Numbered from the stretch's first letter, positions 34,112 through 43,719 are shown. The stretch: DNA of 64,000 nt from Ureibacillus sinduriensis BLB-1 = JCM 15800 (GCF_000772955.1 NZ_JPVO01000054.1:1-64000), one strand, 5' to 3'. Notes: a model not told the origin generated them from the letters alone. Numbers and translations: made by a program.

Positions 34112-35296
34112 ATGTCAATTTTAATCGGAATTTTAGGGTTAGTGGTAGTTTTTGGCCTAGCATACTTACTGAGTAACGACAAAAAGGCAATCGACTACAA
34201 AGCAGTGGGAATTATGCTAGTTATGCAAGTTGTTCTAACATTAGTCATGTTTAAAACGACAATCGGTTTAACAGTGATTGAGGCTATAGGAAATGGTTTT
34301 ACGAAAGTAATAGAAATCGGACGTGAAGGTGTCGTCTTTGTCATAGGGGGCTGGGTGCCTGAAGGCAATTCAGTATTCTTTGTAAATGTTCTGCTTATTA
34401 TTATTTTCACTTCAATGTTGCTTTCAGTATTAACTTACTTAAGAATTTTACCTATCATAATAAAATATCTAGGTGGATTCCTATCCAAAATAACAGGCTT
34501 ATCTAGTGTCACTACTTTTCATGCAATCAATAATATTTTCTTTGGCCAATCGGAAGGGCTTTTGGCCATTAAATCTCATATTCATAAAATGACGAACAAT
34601 AATTTATTTGTTATCTCAGTTTCCTCAATGGCTTCTGTATCCGCCTCAATAATGGCTTCTTACATAACAATGTTGCCTGCAAAATACGTCTTAGGCGCGA
34701 TGGCTTTAAATGCTCTATCGGCATTGATAATCGGAATTATTATTGCACCCGAGAAAAATAGTGCCAAGAACGAAGTGATCGATACCAAGGATGCTACATC
34801 TGCAAAATCTATTTTTGAATCCATATCAATGGGTGCTTTGGATGGCGGGAAGGTGGCACTTATCGTTGCAGCGATGCTGATCGCCTATGTTGGCCTAATG
34901 GCGTTGATTGATGCAGGCTTCAATGCAGTGATCGGTTTATCATTTACTGAACTTCTAGGGTATATTTTCGCACCAATTGCATGGTTGATGGGTGTACCTT
35001 CCAACGAAATTTTAGTTGCCGGTCAAACAATGGGGACAAAATTAGCAACGAATGAATTTGTCGCAATGCTTCAATTTGTTCAACATATTCCATCCCTTTC
35101 CGAAAAAACAGTGGGTGTTGTATCTGTATTTTTAATAAGTTTTGCTAATTTTAGCTCGATCGGTATTATAAGTGGTTCTATGCAAGCTATCAATGGAGAG
35201 AAAGCTTCTGCCGTTTCAAAGTTTGGTCTGAAAATGCTGTTGGCTGCTACAATGGTGTCGATGTTAACCGCTACATTGGTAGGATTGTTTATTTAA
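34112..35296 (+). CDS. CNT/NupC-family nucleoside transporter
   Basis: The 394-residue membrane protein has the concentrative nucleoside transporter layout: an N-terminal three-helix region, then GWVPEGNSVFFVNVLLIIIF, the FFGQSEGLLAIK repeat (~150, a substrate-binding QxE motif), MASVSASIMASYI, and the second repeat GTKLATNEFVAML (~311) with FANFSSIGIISGSMQAI. It imports nucleosides with Na+ or H+. Its length matches B. subtilis NupC (~393). The start is ATG 34112, with GAGGTAGAG upstream. It is monocistronic and ends in a bidirectional terminator shared with brnQ. Confidence 0.9.
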   Translation: MSILIGILGLVVVFGLAYLLSNDKKAIDYKAVGIMLVMQVVLTLVMFKTTIGLTVIEAIGNGFTKVIEIGREGVVFVIGGWVPEGNSVFFVNVLLIIIFTSMLLSVLTYLRILPIIIKYLGGFLSKITGLSSVTTFHAINNIFFGQSEGLLAIKSHIHKMTNNNLFVISVSSMASVSASIMASYITMLPAKYVLGAMALNALSALIIGIIIAPEKNSAKNEVIDTKDATSAKSIFESISMGALDGGKVALIVAAMLIAYVGLMALIDAGFNAVIGLSFTELLGYIFAPIAWLMGVPSNEILVAGQTMGTKLATNEFVAMLQFVQHIPSLSEKTVGVVSVFLISFANFSSIGIISGSMQAINGEKASAVSKFGLKMLLAATMVSMLTATLVGLFI

Positions 35297-35341
35297 TAAC
35301 TATTTAAGTGCCTAATTTCACTTTCGCTTTGAAGGGGAATT

Positions 35342-35388
35342 AAAAAGTACCTTATTCGAAAGCGATTGCCTCGAATAAGGTACTTTTT
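35342..35388. terminator. Bidirectional terminator between nucleoside transporter and brnQ
   Basis: A perfect 18-bp stem from AAAAAGTACC... at 35342..35359 pairing with 35371..35388, with A- and T-rich ends, serves both convergent genes. Confidence 0.9.
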
Positions 35389-36699
35389 TTACTTATTAAG
35401 TTTTCGCACCTTGGATGCTCCGACTACGGCACCAATCGCAATGCCGACAATTGCGGGAACAACCCAACCAACACCTTGCTCGTATAGGGGGATAATGCCC
35501 AAAATATTTGACCATGCCTTGTCCAACAGTGCGGTGTTAATCGTATCGATGAAGCTAAATATGGCAGTTAGAATAATGCCATAAAGGTAAATTGAATGAT
35601 TCACGAAGCGATTCAGCAATCCCAAAACAATCAGCACGATTGCCAGCGGATAGATGGCACCTAAAATCGGTACGGAAATTGCCAATATTTGATTCAAACC
35701 TAAATTTGCAATAATAAAACTGATGACTGCCACAATGGTTGCCCATGTTTTATAAGAGAAAAACGGTATTAGACGCGAGAAATACTCCCCACATGAAATT
35801 ACCAGGCTGATGGATACGCATAAACAAGCCACTGTAAATAAAACACCTAAAAGAATGATGCCCGTTTGTCCAAACAATTCGTTCATTACTAATGTTAATA
35901 CATTCGCACCGTTATTCATCTGTTCCAATGCGGAAACGGAGGCACCAAGGAAGGTCAATATGCTGTAAATGATTGCCAGCAAAATTCCTGCACCCAATCC
36001 TGCAAACAGCATATATCTCGAAATACTCGAATCGTCCTTAATTCCTTTCAAACGAATGGTATTCACCACCACTATTCCGTAAACAAGTGCCGCTAAAGCA
36101 TCCATCGTCAAATAGCCGTCCAAAAACCCCTGAAAAAATGAATTGTTGGCATAAAGTTCGATAGGTTTAGCTAAAGAATCAACCGGCGTAAGAATTGCCT
36201 TCACAAAGATGATGGCAATCAAAAATAATAAAATCGGTGTTAATAGTTTTCCGAATCGATCCACTAGCTTTGATGGCGAGAGACTTAGATATAGGACTAA
36301 TGCAAAGAACACCAAAGTATAGAGGAACAACATGGCCGGACTGCCCGAGAGAGCATTCGGCAAAAATGGTTTGATGCTCATTTCATACGCAACGGTGCCG
36401 GCGCGGGGGATGGCTAGACCGGGCCCGATTGATAAATAAATCAAAAAAGGAAATACCATTGCAAACCAAGGATGAACCCGTGTGGATAGGGTATTTAAAC
36501 TTCCTGCTTTCCCTACGGCAATTACCCCCAAAATCGGGAGCCCCACAGCCGTAATAATAAATCCGGCTAGTGAAACCCACATTTCAGTACCTGCAGCGTT
36601 CCCTAAAAAGGCAGGAAAGATTAAGTTTCCCGCTCCAAAGAACATGGAAAATAACATAAAAACAATAAATAATAAATCTTTTGATGATAATGAATTCAT
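35389..36699 (-). CDS. brnQ: Branched-chain amino acid transporter BrnQ (LIVCS family)
   Basis: The 436-residue protein has about 12 membrane helices and LIVCS hallmarks: KDLLFIVFMLFSMFFGAGNL followed by IFPAFLGNAAG at the N-terminus and PRAGTVAYEM near 90. It imports Leu, Ile and Val with Na+ or H+. The start is ATG 36699 with AAAGGAG eight bases upstream; 20 further in-frame codons upstream have no ribosome site. It is transcribed alone, toward the shared terminator. Confidence 0.9.
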   Translation of the reverse strand: MNSLSSKDLLFIVFMLFSMFFGAGNLIFPAFLGNAAGTEMWVSLAGFIITAVGLPILGVIAVGKAGSLNTLSTRVHPWFAMVFPFLIYLSIGPGLAIPRAGTVAYEMSIKPFLPNALSGSPAMLFLYTLVFFALVLYLSLSPSKLVDRFGKLLTPILLFLIAIIFVKAILTPVDSLAKPIELYANNSFFQGFLDGYLTMDALAALVYGIVVVNTIRLKGIKDDSSISRYMLFAGLGAGILLAIIYSILTFLGASVSALEQMNNGANVLTLVMNELFGQTGIILLGVLFTVACLCVSISLVISCGEYFSRLIPFFSYKTWATIVAVISFIIANLGLNQILAISVPILGAIYPLAIVLIVLGLLNRFVNHSIYLYGIILTAIFSFIDTINTALLDKAWSNILGIIPLYEQGVGWVVPAIVGIAIGAVVGASKVRKLNK

Positions 36700-36848
36700 A
36701 GATGACTCCTTTTGTATACAATAAACTGCATTATAACAGCTATAGTAGAGTGAATCCATAACAATTGAAATAATAGAAATATTGAATGTATTATGAATAT
36801 TAAAAATAGATTCTATACATTATCCAGTGATATTTAAAACAGAATAAG

Positions 36849-36876
36849 AGGCTCAAAATGGAATTTGAGCCCCTTA
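36849..36876 (-). terminator. Probable terminator of the phosphodiester glycosidase gene
   Basis: GGGCTCAAA and TTTGAGCC form a 9-bp stem on the minus strand; the following tract is only moderately T-rich. Confidence 0.55.
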
Positions 36877-36885
36877 GTTATTAAG

Positions 36886-38001
36886 CTATTTAACTATTAA
36901 AGCAACAGCAATATTTCGTCCGGGAGTTGTTAAATATTTACCGTTTGCATATAGACCACTCGAGGCACCGCCATCTAAATTGATGGCATCAATTGCGCCG
37001 AGTTGTTTCATAATGGAAGCTAAGTGCTCGACTGTCGCTCCAGAAGTTGTAACAAATATTAATTGGCGGTTTTTTAAAATACCAATCGCACTTCTCGCAC
37101 CAGGGGAGCTTAAAATTTTGTGACTTGTAAACCCTTCTGATAGTGGATTTAGAGATACTTGGCCATTTGTTATAAGCCGGGGTCCAATTTGGATGGCTTC
37201 TTGGACAATCCCTTTATTGTATAGTTCTTTTACCTTGGCACCCGGCAAAATGCCAATATCGCCATCCTTCGTAGAATAAAAGCTAGAAAATTTCGGATCA
37301 AACTCCTGAACTTTTTTCCCGTTCATTATGAGCCCATTATAGACGGTGCGATAGGAATTATTCGTATAAGCATCAAAGAAGTTTGCATTAATGGCTGCTT
37401 TGGCATTGTGATTTTTTGCAATTGATGCCAAAGTACCGACAGATCCTATTTTATTATTTGCTGCCTCTACATGGAGGGTAGTATTCGGGGCTAGTAGATT
37501 TATGGAAACGATTTTTACTGGATAGCTCTTTACCCCTACCTTTATTGACTGATTTTTAACTTGGATTTTTGCTTTACCAACGACTGCTTCCCCGTAAACG
37601 GGTAGTGTATATAAAGAATGATCCACTGTATATTCAATCTGCTGTTTTTCTTTATTCCAAGAGATAGGTGTATTGAATAAATAACCAATCTCTTTTACTG
37701 GAACATAGACGGCGCTGTTTATCATTTTTGGCTGTGAATCCATGCTCTTAATGACTGTCCCATTTTGTTGCAAATTTTTGCTTCCGATGGATAATGTGTA
37801 TTGCTGGTTAACTGTAACTACTTTTTTCTTATTATCCCATTCTACAGGAACATTAAAAGTTTCTGAAACCGTTCGCAGTGGAACTAATGTCCGATTCGTA
37901 CTTTCCTCAATGACGCCATACGAGCTGGCATTGACTTGCGAATCGGTAAAAATTCCAATTAGTACAAAGAATAATAGACTTACTAGTGCATTTTTGGTCA
38001 T
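36886..38001 (-). CDS. Secreted phosphodiester glycosidase (NAGPA) protein with stalk domain
   Basis: The 371-residue protein has a signal peptide (ALVSLLFFVLIGIFTDSQVN-ASS), then a copper-amine-oxidase N-terminal-like (stalk) domain with two repeats (TLVPLRTVSETFNVPVEWD; AVYVPVKEIGYLFNTPISWN). The C-terminal ~220 residues form a phosphodiester glycosidase (NAGPA) domain: AAINANFFDA, YNGLIMNGK, GARSAIGIL, AINLDGGASSGLY. NAGPA domains remove alpha-N-acetylglucosamine from phosphodiesters and occur in bacterial cell-wall or exopolysaccharide enzymes (YngK/EpsE-like contexts). The start ATG 38001 follows TAGGAG. The substrate is unknown. Confidence 0.85.
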   Translation of the reverse strand: MTKNALVSLLFFVLIGIFTDSQVNASSYGVIEESTNRTLVPLRTVSETFNVPVEWDNKKKVVTVNQQYTLSIGSKNLQQNGTVIKSMDSQPKMINSAVYVPVKEIGYLFNTPISWNKEKQQIEYTVDHSLYTLPVYGEAVVGKAKIQVKNQSIKVGVKSYPVKIVSINLLAPNTTLHVEAANNKIGSVGTLASIAKNHNAKAAINANFFDAYTNNSYRTVYNGLIMNGKKVQEFDPKFSSFYSTKDGDIGILPGAKVKELYNKGIVQEAIQIGPRLITNGQVSLNPLSEGFTSHKILSSPGARSAIGILKNRQLIFVTTSGATVEHLASIMKQLGAIDAINLDGGASSGLYANGKYLTTPGRNIAVALIVK

Positions 38002-38229
38002 GTGTATTTTCTCCTATGAATTAATAACTATCTATTACAATTATACAAGTTAATCCTTAATTGTTAAGACCTAACATGAAATTACAATAAATAAATATCA
38101 AAAAGAAAGAATGGAAAAGCCCTTTAATGGAGTACATTCGCTTTTATTCTGAATTGAAAGCGGAGTATAATAGAAGTTCCTAAAAGTAGATTATTTCTAT
38201 AATGAAGTCATTTAACCAGGAGATCATAG

Positions 38230-39807
38230 ATGAAAATTCTGAGTGAAAAAATAAAACTAAAGTATTTAATAATAGGATTAATCTCTTTAGCTTTTCTATT
38301 ATCTGTGGCGAGCAGTCTGTATAGTAGTTATGAACGAAGTATCGCTTTATTAGAGGAACAATCGCTGGAAAAAAACCGGGTTTATGCACAAAAACTGTCC
38401 CAAACGGCCAACTTATTTCTTGAACATTCAATTAAAATACTCGATTATAGTGCATCGAAAATTGCCGATCAAATGAATGATGAAGAGGCACTGAATAATG
38501 AAGTAATGCGTCTATTTCATCAACAAAGTTCATTCAATTCCGTAGTTATAGCCAATTCCGAAGGCTTAATGTTGGCAGGAGCGCCTGATCAATATAGGCT
38601 GAAAGGAAAGACGATAACTTCCAAGGAAGGTTTGGAACAATTAAAAAAGCAAACGATTTCGATTTCTGATCCCTATAGAGCTTCCACCGGGAAATTACTT
38701 ATAACGGTATCTTACCCAATTTTCTCTAGTGATGGGCAATTTAAAGGGGTCGTTAACGGAAGTATTTACATTCATGAATCAAACTTCTTCGAACAAATCT
38801 TGGGAGAGCATCACTACCATGACGGAACATATGTCTATGTAGTAGATTCTGAAGGGAAGCTGATCTATCATGTCGATAAATCGAGGCTTGGCGAGGATGT
38901 TTCCAAAAATCAGGTGGTGCAAAGGCTGGGACATGGCGACAGCGGAGCACAGCTTGTTACCAACAAGTTGGATGAAGAAATGCTTGCAGGATTCAGCCCT
39001 TTGGAAAAAGCGAATTGGGGAGTTGTCGTCCAAACTCCGCGTGAAGTAGCGATTCATTCGGTTGGCGAACAGGTATTGACAATCTTTTACTTCGAATTAC
39101 CGCTGTTGTTCATCTCAATTATTATCGTATTAATATTGGTAGTCAAAATTACAAAACCATTGCAGCAGATTGCAACACTTACAGAATATAGTATCAATGA
39201 AAGCGAGATGGGTAATCTGGAAAGCCTTAATGCTTGGTTCTATGAAGCTTCCCAGATTAAAAAAGCGTTGATACGGAGTCTTTCCTTCTTGCACGGTCAA
39301 GTGAGTACTTTAAAGGATGAAAATTCCATCGATCCCCTTACGAATTTAACGAATCGGAGAGCATTGGACAGCGTGCTGCAATCATGGACAGTCCAGGGGA
39401 AAATGTACGCTGTGATAATGTTGGATATTGATTTCTTTAAATCAATCAATGATACTTATGGGCATACTATCGGTGATGAAGTGTTGAAATTTTTATCTTT
39501 CCAAATGAGAAATGCTGTAAGGGGACAGGATATCTGTTGCCGCTATGGAGGGGAAGAATTTATTATCTTATTACCTGAAACGGGCATCGAGAATGCTTTC
39601 GATATCGCGGAACAATTACGCAAGAGGGTCGAGAGTGCAACCAGCCCTTCTGGTAAACCTGTTACATTTTCTGCTGGAATTGCGGGGTTCCCTAAACAAG
39701 CGGCAAACCCGGACGAGTTGATCGAACTGGCAGACCGTGCGCTATATGAAGCCAAACATCTAGGGCGGAATCGCGTGGTAATTGCTGAAGCAAAAAACCA
39801 ATTATAG
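38230..39807 (+). CDS. Membrane diguanylate cyclase (dCache-HAMP-GGDEF)
   Basis: The 525-residue protein has a TM helix (~12-32), an extracytoplasmic double-Cache-type sensor (~40-280), a second TM helix (~288-308), a HAMP-like linker and a C-terminal GGDEF domain (~360-525). The active motif is GGEEF in RYGGEEFIILLP, preceded by the inhibitory RxxD site (RGQD) exactly five residues before. It makes cyclic di-GMP and should be feedback-inhibited; both active and I-site residues are intact. The start ATG 38230 follows CAGGAGATC. No phosphodiesterase is nearby. Confidence 0.9.
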   Translation: MKILSEKIKLKYLIIGLISLAFLLSVASSLYSSYERSIALLEEQSLEKNRVYAQKLSQTANLFLEHSIKILDYSASKIADQMNDEEALNNEVMRLFHQQSSFNSVVIANSEGLMLAGAPDQYRLKGKTITSKEGLEQLKKQTISISDPYRASTGKLLITVSYPIFSSDGQFKGVVNGSIYIHESNFFEQILGEHHYHDGTYVYVVDSEGKLIYHVDKSRLGEDVSKNQVVQRLGHGDSGAQLVTNKLDEEMLAGFSPLEKANWGVVVQTPREVAIHSVGEQVLTIFYFELPLLFISIIIVLILVVKITKPLQQIATLTEYSINESEMGNLESLNAWFYEASQIKKALIRSLSFLHGQVSTLKDENSIDPLTNLTNRRALDSVLQSWTVQGKMYAVIMLDIDFFKSINDTYGHTIGDEVLKFLSFQMRNAVRGQDICCRYGGEEFIILLPETGIENAFDIAEQLRKRVESATSPSGKPVTFSAGIAGFPKQAANPDELIELADRALYEAKHLGRNRVVIAEAKNQL

Positions 39808-39828
39808 TTTAGTTGATGTTGGAGAAAC

Positions 39829-39865
39829 AAAAATGCAATTTGCGACGAGGCAAATTGCATTTTAT
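39829..39865 (+). terminator. Terminator after the diguanylate cyclase
   Basis: A perfect 14-bp stem (AAAATGCAATTTGC and its complement, 6-base loop) followed by ATTTTTG. It may serve both convergent genes. Confidence 0.85.
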
Positions 39866-39890
39866 TTTTGCGAAAAACAAAAAGGCGAAT

Positions 39891-40913
39891 TTATTGGATT
39901 AGTGCTTTTATATCTTCTATAAGCTCCACACAAACTTCTTTTGTTGTTGACCATGAAGTGACGAACCGGATTGCGATTTTGTCTTCAACCAGCTCCCATA
40001 TTTCAAAAGCATAGAGTTGTTGCAGTTTTTCAACTTGCTCTTTACTAAAGATGGGGAAGATTTGATTGGTAGGCGACTCACTTAAAAGAGGTATACTTAA
40101 TTTTTTTAATTCATCGCTCAGATAACGTGCCAACTCATTTTCATGCTGCCCCATTTTAAAGTAGAGGTCATTTTCGAATGCCGCTTCGAATTGGATGCCG
40201 ACAACATAACCTTTTGCTAGCATAGCTCCTTTATTTTTAATATGGTATCTGAAAAAGGGTTTTAACTGGTTGTGGAAAATGACAATTGCTTCACCGCTCA
40301 GCATGCCGATTTTTGTCCCGCCAATGTACATCACATCGCAAAGGTCTTTCAATCGGTTGAATTCCACATCGCTCGCTGCAAGACCACTTGAAAGACGAGC
40401 TCCATCAATGTAGAAATATAGATCATTCTCTTTACAAAAATCATATAAAGTTTTTAACTCGGCTTCACTATATACCGTTCCGATCTCAGTGGATTGGGAA
40501 ATATAAACCATGCCGATTTTCACCATATGTTCGTCTTGGTGATACTTAAGGGCCGATTCGATATCTTTTGGGGTTAGCTTTCCATCCACTCCTGGAACCG
40601 TGTACACTTTATGACCTGTTGCTTCAATTGCCCCGGTTTCATGAACATTGATATGACCCGTGCTGCATGATAAAACCGCTTCGTATGGTCGGAGTATGTG
40701 GGAAATGACAGAAGCATTGGCTTGGGTGCCACCTGTTACAAAGTGGATATCGCAATCGCCGGATTCCAGTTTTTCTTTTATCAACTTCTTGGCAGAATCT
40801 GAATGCTTGTCCAAGCCATAGCCAGCATTTTGCTCATTGCTTGCTTTTTGTAATGCAGCCAGTAATTGCGGATGGCAAAGTTCACTATAATCATTTTTAA
40901 AACTATGTTTCAT
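39891..40913 (-). CDS. Threonine aldolase/beta-eliminating lyase family PLP enzyme
   Basis: This 340-residue enzyme is a low-specificity threonine aldolase homologue. It has CHPQLLAALQKASNEQNAGY near the N-terminus, FVTGGTQANASVISHILRP, the PLP-binding aspartate in FYIDGARLSSGLA (~174) and the Schiff-base lysine in MYIGGTKIGMLSGEA (~201). It cleaves L-threonine or L-allo-threonine to glycine and acetaldehyde. The start is ATG 40913 with a GAAGG site; 14 upstream codons in frame were rejected. It is monocistronic. Confidence 0.85.
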   Translation of the reverse strand: MKHSFKNDYSELCHPQLLAALQKASNEQNAGYGLDKHSDSAKKLIKEKLESGDCDIHFVTGGTQANASVISHILRPYEAVLSCSTGHINVHETGAIEATGHKVYTVPGVDGKLTPKDIESALKYHQDEHMVKIGMVYISQSTEIGTVYSEAELKTLYDFCKENDLYFYIDGARLSSGLAASDVEFNRLKDLCDVMYIGGTKIGMLSGEAIVIFHNQLKPFFRYHIKNKGAMLAKGYVVGIQFEAAFENDLYFKMGQHENELARYLSDELKKLSIPLLSESPTNQIFPIFSKEQVEKLQQLYAFEIWELVEDKIAIRFVTSWSTTKEVCVELIEDIKALIQ

Positions 40914-41108
40914 TTTTTGGACCTTCTTTTCTAGTTTATTTACTATAGTATACATTAATTGTTATTTTCGAGCTGTTTAGAATATTATATTAAAAGAGAA
41001 ATAGATTAGGAAGGTCGCTTCTATATTGGAATTGAAATGTATGCAAAATGGAGCGGCTTTGGCATGAATACTATAAGTGTTCATGCCTCTTTGTTGACAT
41101 GCTGAAAA

Positions 41109-41378
41109 TTAAAAGAAAAAGTTTTTCAGATTAATGGCTTTAGAAAATAATCGGGCATCTTTTCCAAGTTTGTTGTTCATGTTGCTATATTGTCGCAAAC
41201 ATTGCTGGAATAAGTCATCGCAATATCTTCTGGAAGTTCTATGTCTATTGTATAAATAGCATTCATCATGAAATTTGCAGCAAGCGTCAACTGGGTTTGT
41301 GGGGGAACCGGGACCTGTGCAGCCGGGACCACAGTAGCGGTATCCGGGATAGCAGAAACCAATCTTCCCATTTCTCAT
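41109..41378 (-). CDS. Phospholipase A2-like miniprotein
   Basis: The 89-residue protein has the secreted-PLA2 core in miniature: a calcium-loop-like CGPGCTGPGSP (16-26) and the catalytic helix DACCKFHDECY with His37-Asp38, followed by paired cysteines (RYCDDLFQQC). The same domain is known in parvovirus VP1 and a few Bacillales proteins. It has no signal peptide, so it may be cytoplasmic or spore-located. It would hydrolyse the sn-2 ester of phospholipids; activity is not proven. ATG 41378 lies eight bases after GAGGT. The role could be membrane remodelling during sporulation or germination, but that is a guess. Confidence 0.75.
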   Translation of the reverse strand: MRNGKIGFCYPGYRYCGPGCTGPGSPTNPVDACCKFHDECYLYNRHRTSRRYCDDLFQQCLRQYSNMNNKLGKDARLFSKAINLKNFFF

Positions 41379-41482
41379 AGGTGCGACCTCATTTCTGAAT
41401 TCTAGTTTTTACTAGCATATGTATTTTCAATTATTCTAGTAACGGCTATTCATCTTATTTTCATGAAAGGGAAAAAATGTTT

Positions 41483-41525
41483 AAAAAAATCACCTCAATT
41501 TCCTGTAATAAAGGAAGTCAAGGTG
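41483..41525 (-). terminator. Terminator of the Gly-rich membrane protein gene
   Basis: On the minus strand CACCTTGACTTCC pairs with GGAAATTGAGGTG (small mismatches) and is followed by ATTTTTTT. Confidence 0.75.
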
Positions 41526-41562
41526 CTATCTAATAATTAAACTTTTAAGAGTGTTAACGGCA

Positions 41563-41847
41563 TCAGTCACCGCCACCACCACCACCATCGCCGCCACCGC
41601 CGCCATCAGCGCTGCCGCCACCGTCAGAACCAAAATCCCACCAATCAAATGCATTGCCGGAACTGGACCTTTTTCTTCTGATGCGTTTTTCGTAAGCGCG
41701 TTCCGCAGGTGTCATCTTGCGCCATTTGAAAAAGTAAAGGATACCGGAAATAATTCGGACTACAACGAAAATAGCAAAATATACGACAAAACAAATTGCT
41801 GCAATTCCGATGACAATCCCCAAAATCTCCCCCAATGTCTCTAGCAT
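41563..41847 (-). CDS. Small membrane protein with Gly-Asp-rich tail
   Basis: The 94-residue protein has one long or two short hydrophobic segments (ILGIVIGIAAICFVVYFAIF, VVVRIISGILYFF), a basic stretch (WRKMTPAERAYEKRIRRKRS) and a tail almost entirely Gly with Asp (GGGSADGGGGGDGGGGGGD). The tail is low-complexity DNA (CCACCGCC repeats on the plus strand), so length slippage is likely. No domain recognised. ATG 41847 has no strong ribosome site, but the terminator and membrane pattern support it. Confidence 0.55.
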   Translation of the reverse strand: MLETLGEILGIVIGIAAICFVVYFAIFVVVRIISGILYFFKWRKMTPAERAYEKRIRRKRSSSGNAFDWWDFGSDGGGSADGGGGGDGGGGGGD

Positions 41848-42067
41848 TTATCCACCAGCCTTTTATGTAGTGAAAGTTAGTAAATTTCAAAGTAAAATCA
41901 AGCTCAACTATCTTAATGGTTAAACTTAAACAGGAGCCAAGTTGTATATAATTGTACCAGATTTTTACTTATGATGACCAAGGTAGATATACTTAAAACT
42001 GTGTAGTGAAAAATGACTAAACATTTTACTAATGCATAGCCAAAAATGCGGGCTTCCTGTTGTAATG

Positions 42068-42099
42068 CCAAAAAAGAAAAGAGCACGTCATGTGCTCTT
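42068..42099 (-). terminator. Terminator of the 57-residue gene
   Basis: AAGAGCAC, five-base loop, GTGCTCTT then TTCTTTTTT on the minus strand. Confidence 0.8.
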
Positions 42100-42105
42100 C
42101 CCATA

Positions 42106-42279
42106 CTAACGACGATGTTCTACCAGGTCGATTGCCCCTAAAACGATGTGCGCCAAACCGAAACCGAAAATGGTATTCGCCAACATCTGGTTCGAACCTT
42201 TTTGTTTCATGGCATACCCTGCAGCAGTTACAGCTGACCCAAGTACAGTTGGAATTAAGCCTTCACGAAAATTGTTCAT
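42106..42279 (-). CDS. Small hypothetical membrane-associated protein (57 residues)
   Basis: The protein (MNNFREGLIPTVLGSAVTAA... ending LGAIDLVEHRR) has two short, glycine- and alanine-rich hydrophobic segments. The family is not recognised by name, though similar small proteins occur in Bacilli. The start is ATG 42279 with a perfect GGAGGG; a GTG 15 bases upstream overlaps that site and was rejected. It is monocistronic with its own terminator. Confidence 0.65.
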   Translation of the reverse strand: MNNFREGLIPTVLGSAVTAAGYAMKQKGSNQMLANTIFGFGLAHIVLGAIDLVEHRR

Positions 42280-42549
42280 AAAAGTTCCCTCCACATCGAA
42301 AGTTAGTAGGTGTTATCTCACCATTCCTATTATGACTTATAAACACGTTGAATATTCTACAATCAACACTGAATGTACGTTCAGGATAAAACCAAGCGTG
42401 TAATGATCAATATTTGTGAGAATGATAAAAGTATTGGAAGGAAAAGGGCTGGATCTGTGGAAATATAAATCCATGGATTCATTAAAAGGGAGGAAAGAAA
42501 TTTTTGATTTAGGGAAGTTCAATTTGGGCTTGATAAAAGGAGTGTAAAT

Positions 42550-43617
42550 ATGAACAAAAAAGCACGGGAATTGGGCGTTGAAATTGGAAAGCTTCCAACA
42601 GGAAAGAAAAACTGCATTACCGATGTAGCGGGTGTCAAGGTTGGCCATGTTACACTGGACTATCATTTGGAGAATGAGGGTGGATATGCCTGTACAGGAG
42701 TAACTGCCATACTGCCTCATGGTGGGAACCTTTTCAAAAATAAGGTCACTGCTGCATGCTATGTCATAAATGGCTTTGGCAAATCTGTGGGGCTCGTTCA
42801 AGTAGATGAGCTGGGTGTAATTGAATCACCAATCATGTTAACAAATACGTTTGGTGTGCCTCAAGTTACTCAGGGGACATTGCAATATATGCTGGAACTA
42901 AACGATGATATTGGTATCAGTACGGGCACGATCAATATCGTTGTGGGTGAATGTAATGATAGTTACTTGAATTCCATAAGAGCGTGTCCGGTAAAGCCTG
43001 AACATGCAATTGAAGCGATTCAGAGTGCAACCAGCGAAAGAGCGCGGGAAGGGGCGGTTGGTGCAGGTAAAGGAATGGTTTGCTTCGGATACAAAGGCGG
43101 GATAGGAACTTCCTCCCGGGTGGTGGAAATGGATACAGACGGAGAAAATCCTATTTGCTACACGGTGGGATGTATCGTATTGAGCAATTTTGGGAGCAGT
43201 ACTGAATTTTTGAAGGAAAATTATAAAATTCCGAACTCCCACAAAGAGCCAATCCATAAGCCTGTGGATGGTTCCATCATTATTGTTTTGGCTACGGATG
43301 CGCCACTTAGCAGCAGACAATTAACACGGGTCATTAAACGCTGCGGAATTGGTTTGGGACGCATAGGGAGCTATTTTTCTCATGGGAGCGGCGATATTGT
43401 GATTGGGTTTACTACTGCCCATGATATACCACATACGACGAACGAATTTCTTGAAAGCCGTACACAGCTGCGTGAGGATCACCTCATAATGAATCAATTG
43501 TTTGCTGCCGCGGCAGAAACGACAGAAGAAGCGATTATCAACTCGTTATCTCAAGCAGAGACAACGACTGGTCGTGATGGAAATATAGTTCATGCATTTG
43601 ATTTTGCACAAAAATGA
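42550..43617 (+). CDS. P1-family (DmpA) aminopeptidase
   Basis: The 355-residue protein matches the DmpA/P1 family (Ntn-like, self-processing aminopeptidases with D-/beta-aminopeptidase activity). N-terminal ITDVAGVKVGHVTL (~23), GVTAILPHGG and GAVGAGKGMVCFGYKGGIGT followed by SSR are present. The likely autocleavage and nucleophile site lies at DGSIIIVLATDAPLSSRQL (Ser ~243). It has no signal peptide and is probably cytoplasmic. It sits directly upstream of the muropeptide salvage operon but ends in its own terminator. It may finish degradation of D-amino-acid peptides. ATG 42550 follows AAAAGGAG. Confidence 0.85.
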   Translation: MNKKARELGVEIGKLPTGKKNCITDVAGVKVGHVTLDYHLENEGGYACTGVTAILPHGGNLFKNKVTAACYVINGFGKSVGLVQVDELGVIESPIMLTNTFGVPQVTQGTLQYMLELNDDIGISTGTINIVVGECNDSYLNSIRACPVKPEHAIEAIQSATSERAREGAVGAGKGMVCFGYKGGIGTSSRVVEMDTDGENPICYTVGCIVLSNFGSSTEFLKENYKIPNSHKEPIHKPVDGSIIIVLATDAPLSSRQLTRVIKRCGIGLGRIGSYFSHGSGDIVIGFTTAHDIPHTTNEFLESRTQLREDHLIMNQLFAAAAETTEEAIINSLSQAETTTGRDGNIVHAFDFAQK

Positions 43618-43622
43618 TATTG

Positions 43623-43661
43623 AAGTTATTTAAGGAATCGTCTCCTTGGATAACTTTTTTT
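43623..43661 (+). terminator. Terminator after the DmpA-like gene
   Basis: AAGTTATTTAAGGA pairs with TCCTTGGATAACTT (two G-U pairs), ending in TTTTTTT. It separates dmpA from the following operon. Confidence 0.85.
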
Positions 43662-43719
43662 AATTGTGCACCCTTTATTTTTCAAACGGAGAACTAAGGT
43701 TGAAAAATTAGGGAAATTC

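Noticed and set aside
41059-41090. Hairpin GGCATGAA...TTCATGCC as terminator of the PLA2-like gene
   Set aside because: The stem is good but no T-run follows on the minus strand, so function is uncertain.
41551-41844. Plus-strand frame of Thr/Ala-rich sequence
   Set aside because: It is the mirror of the Gly-rich tail of the minus-strand membrane protein and has no ribosome site.
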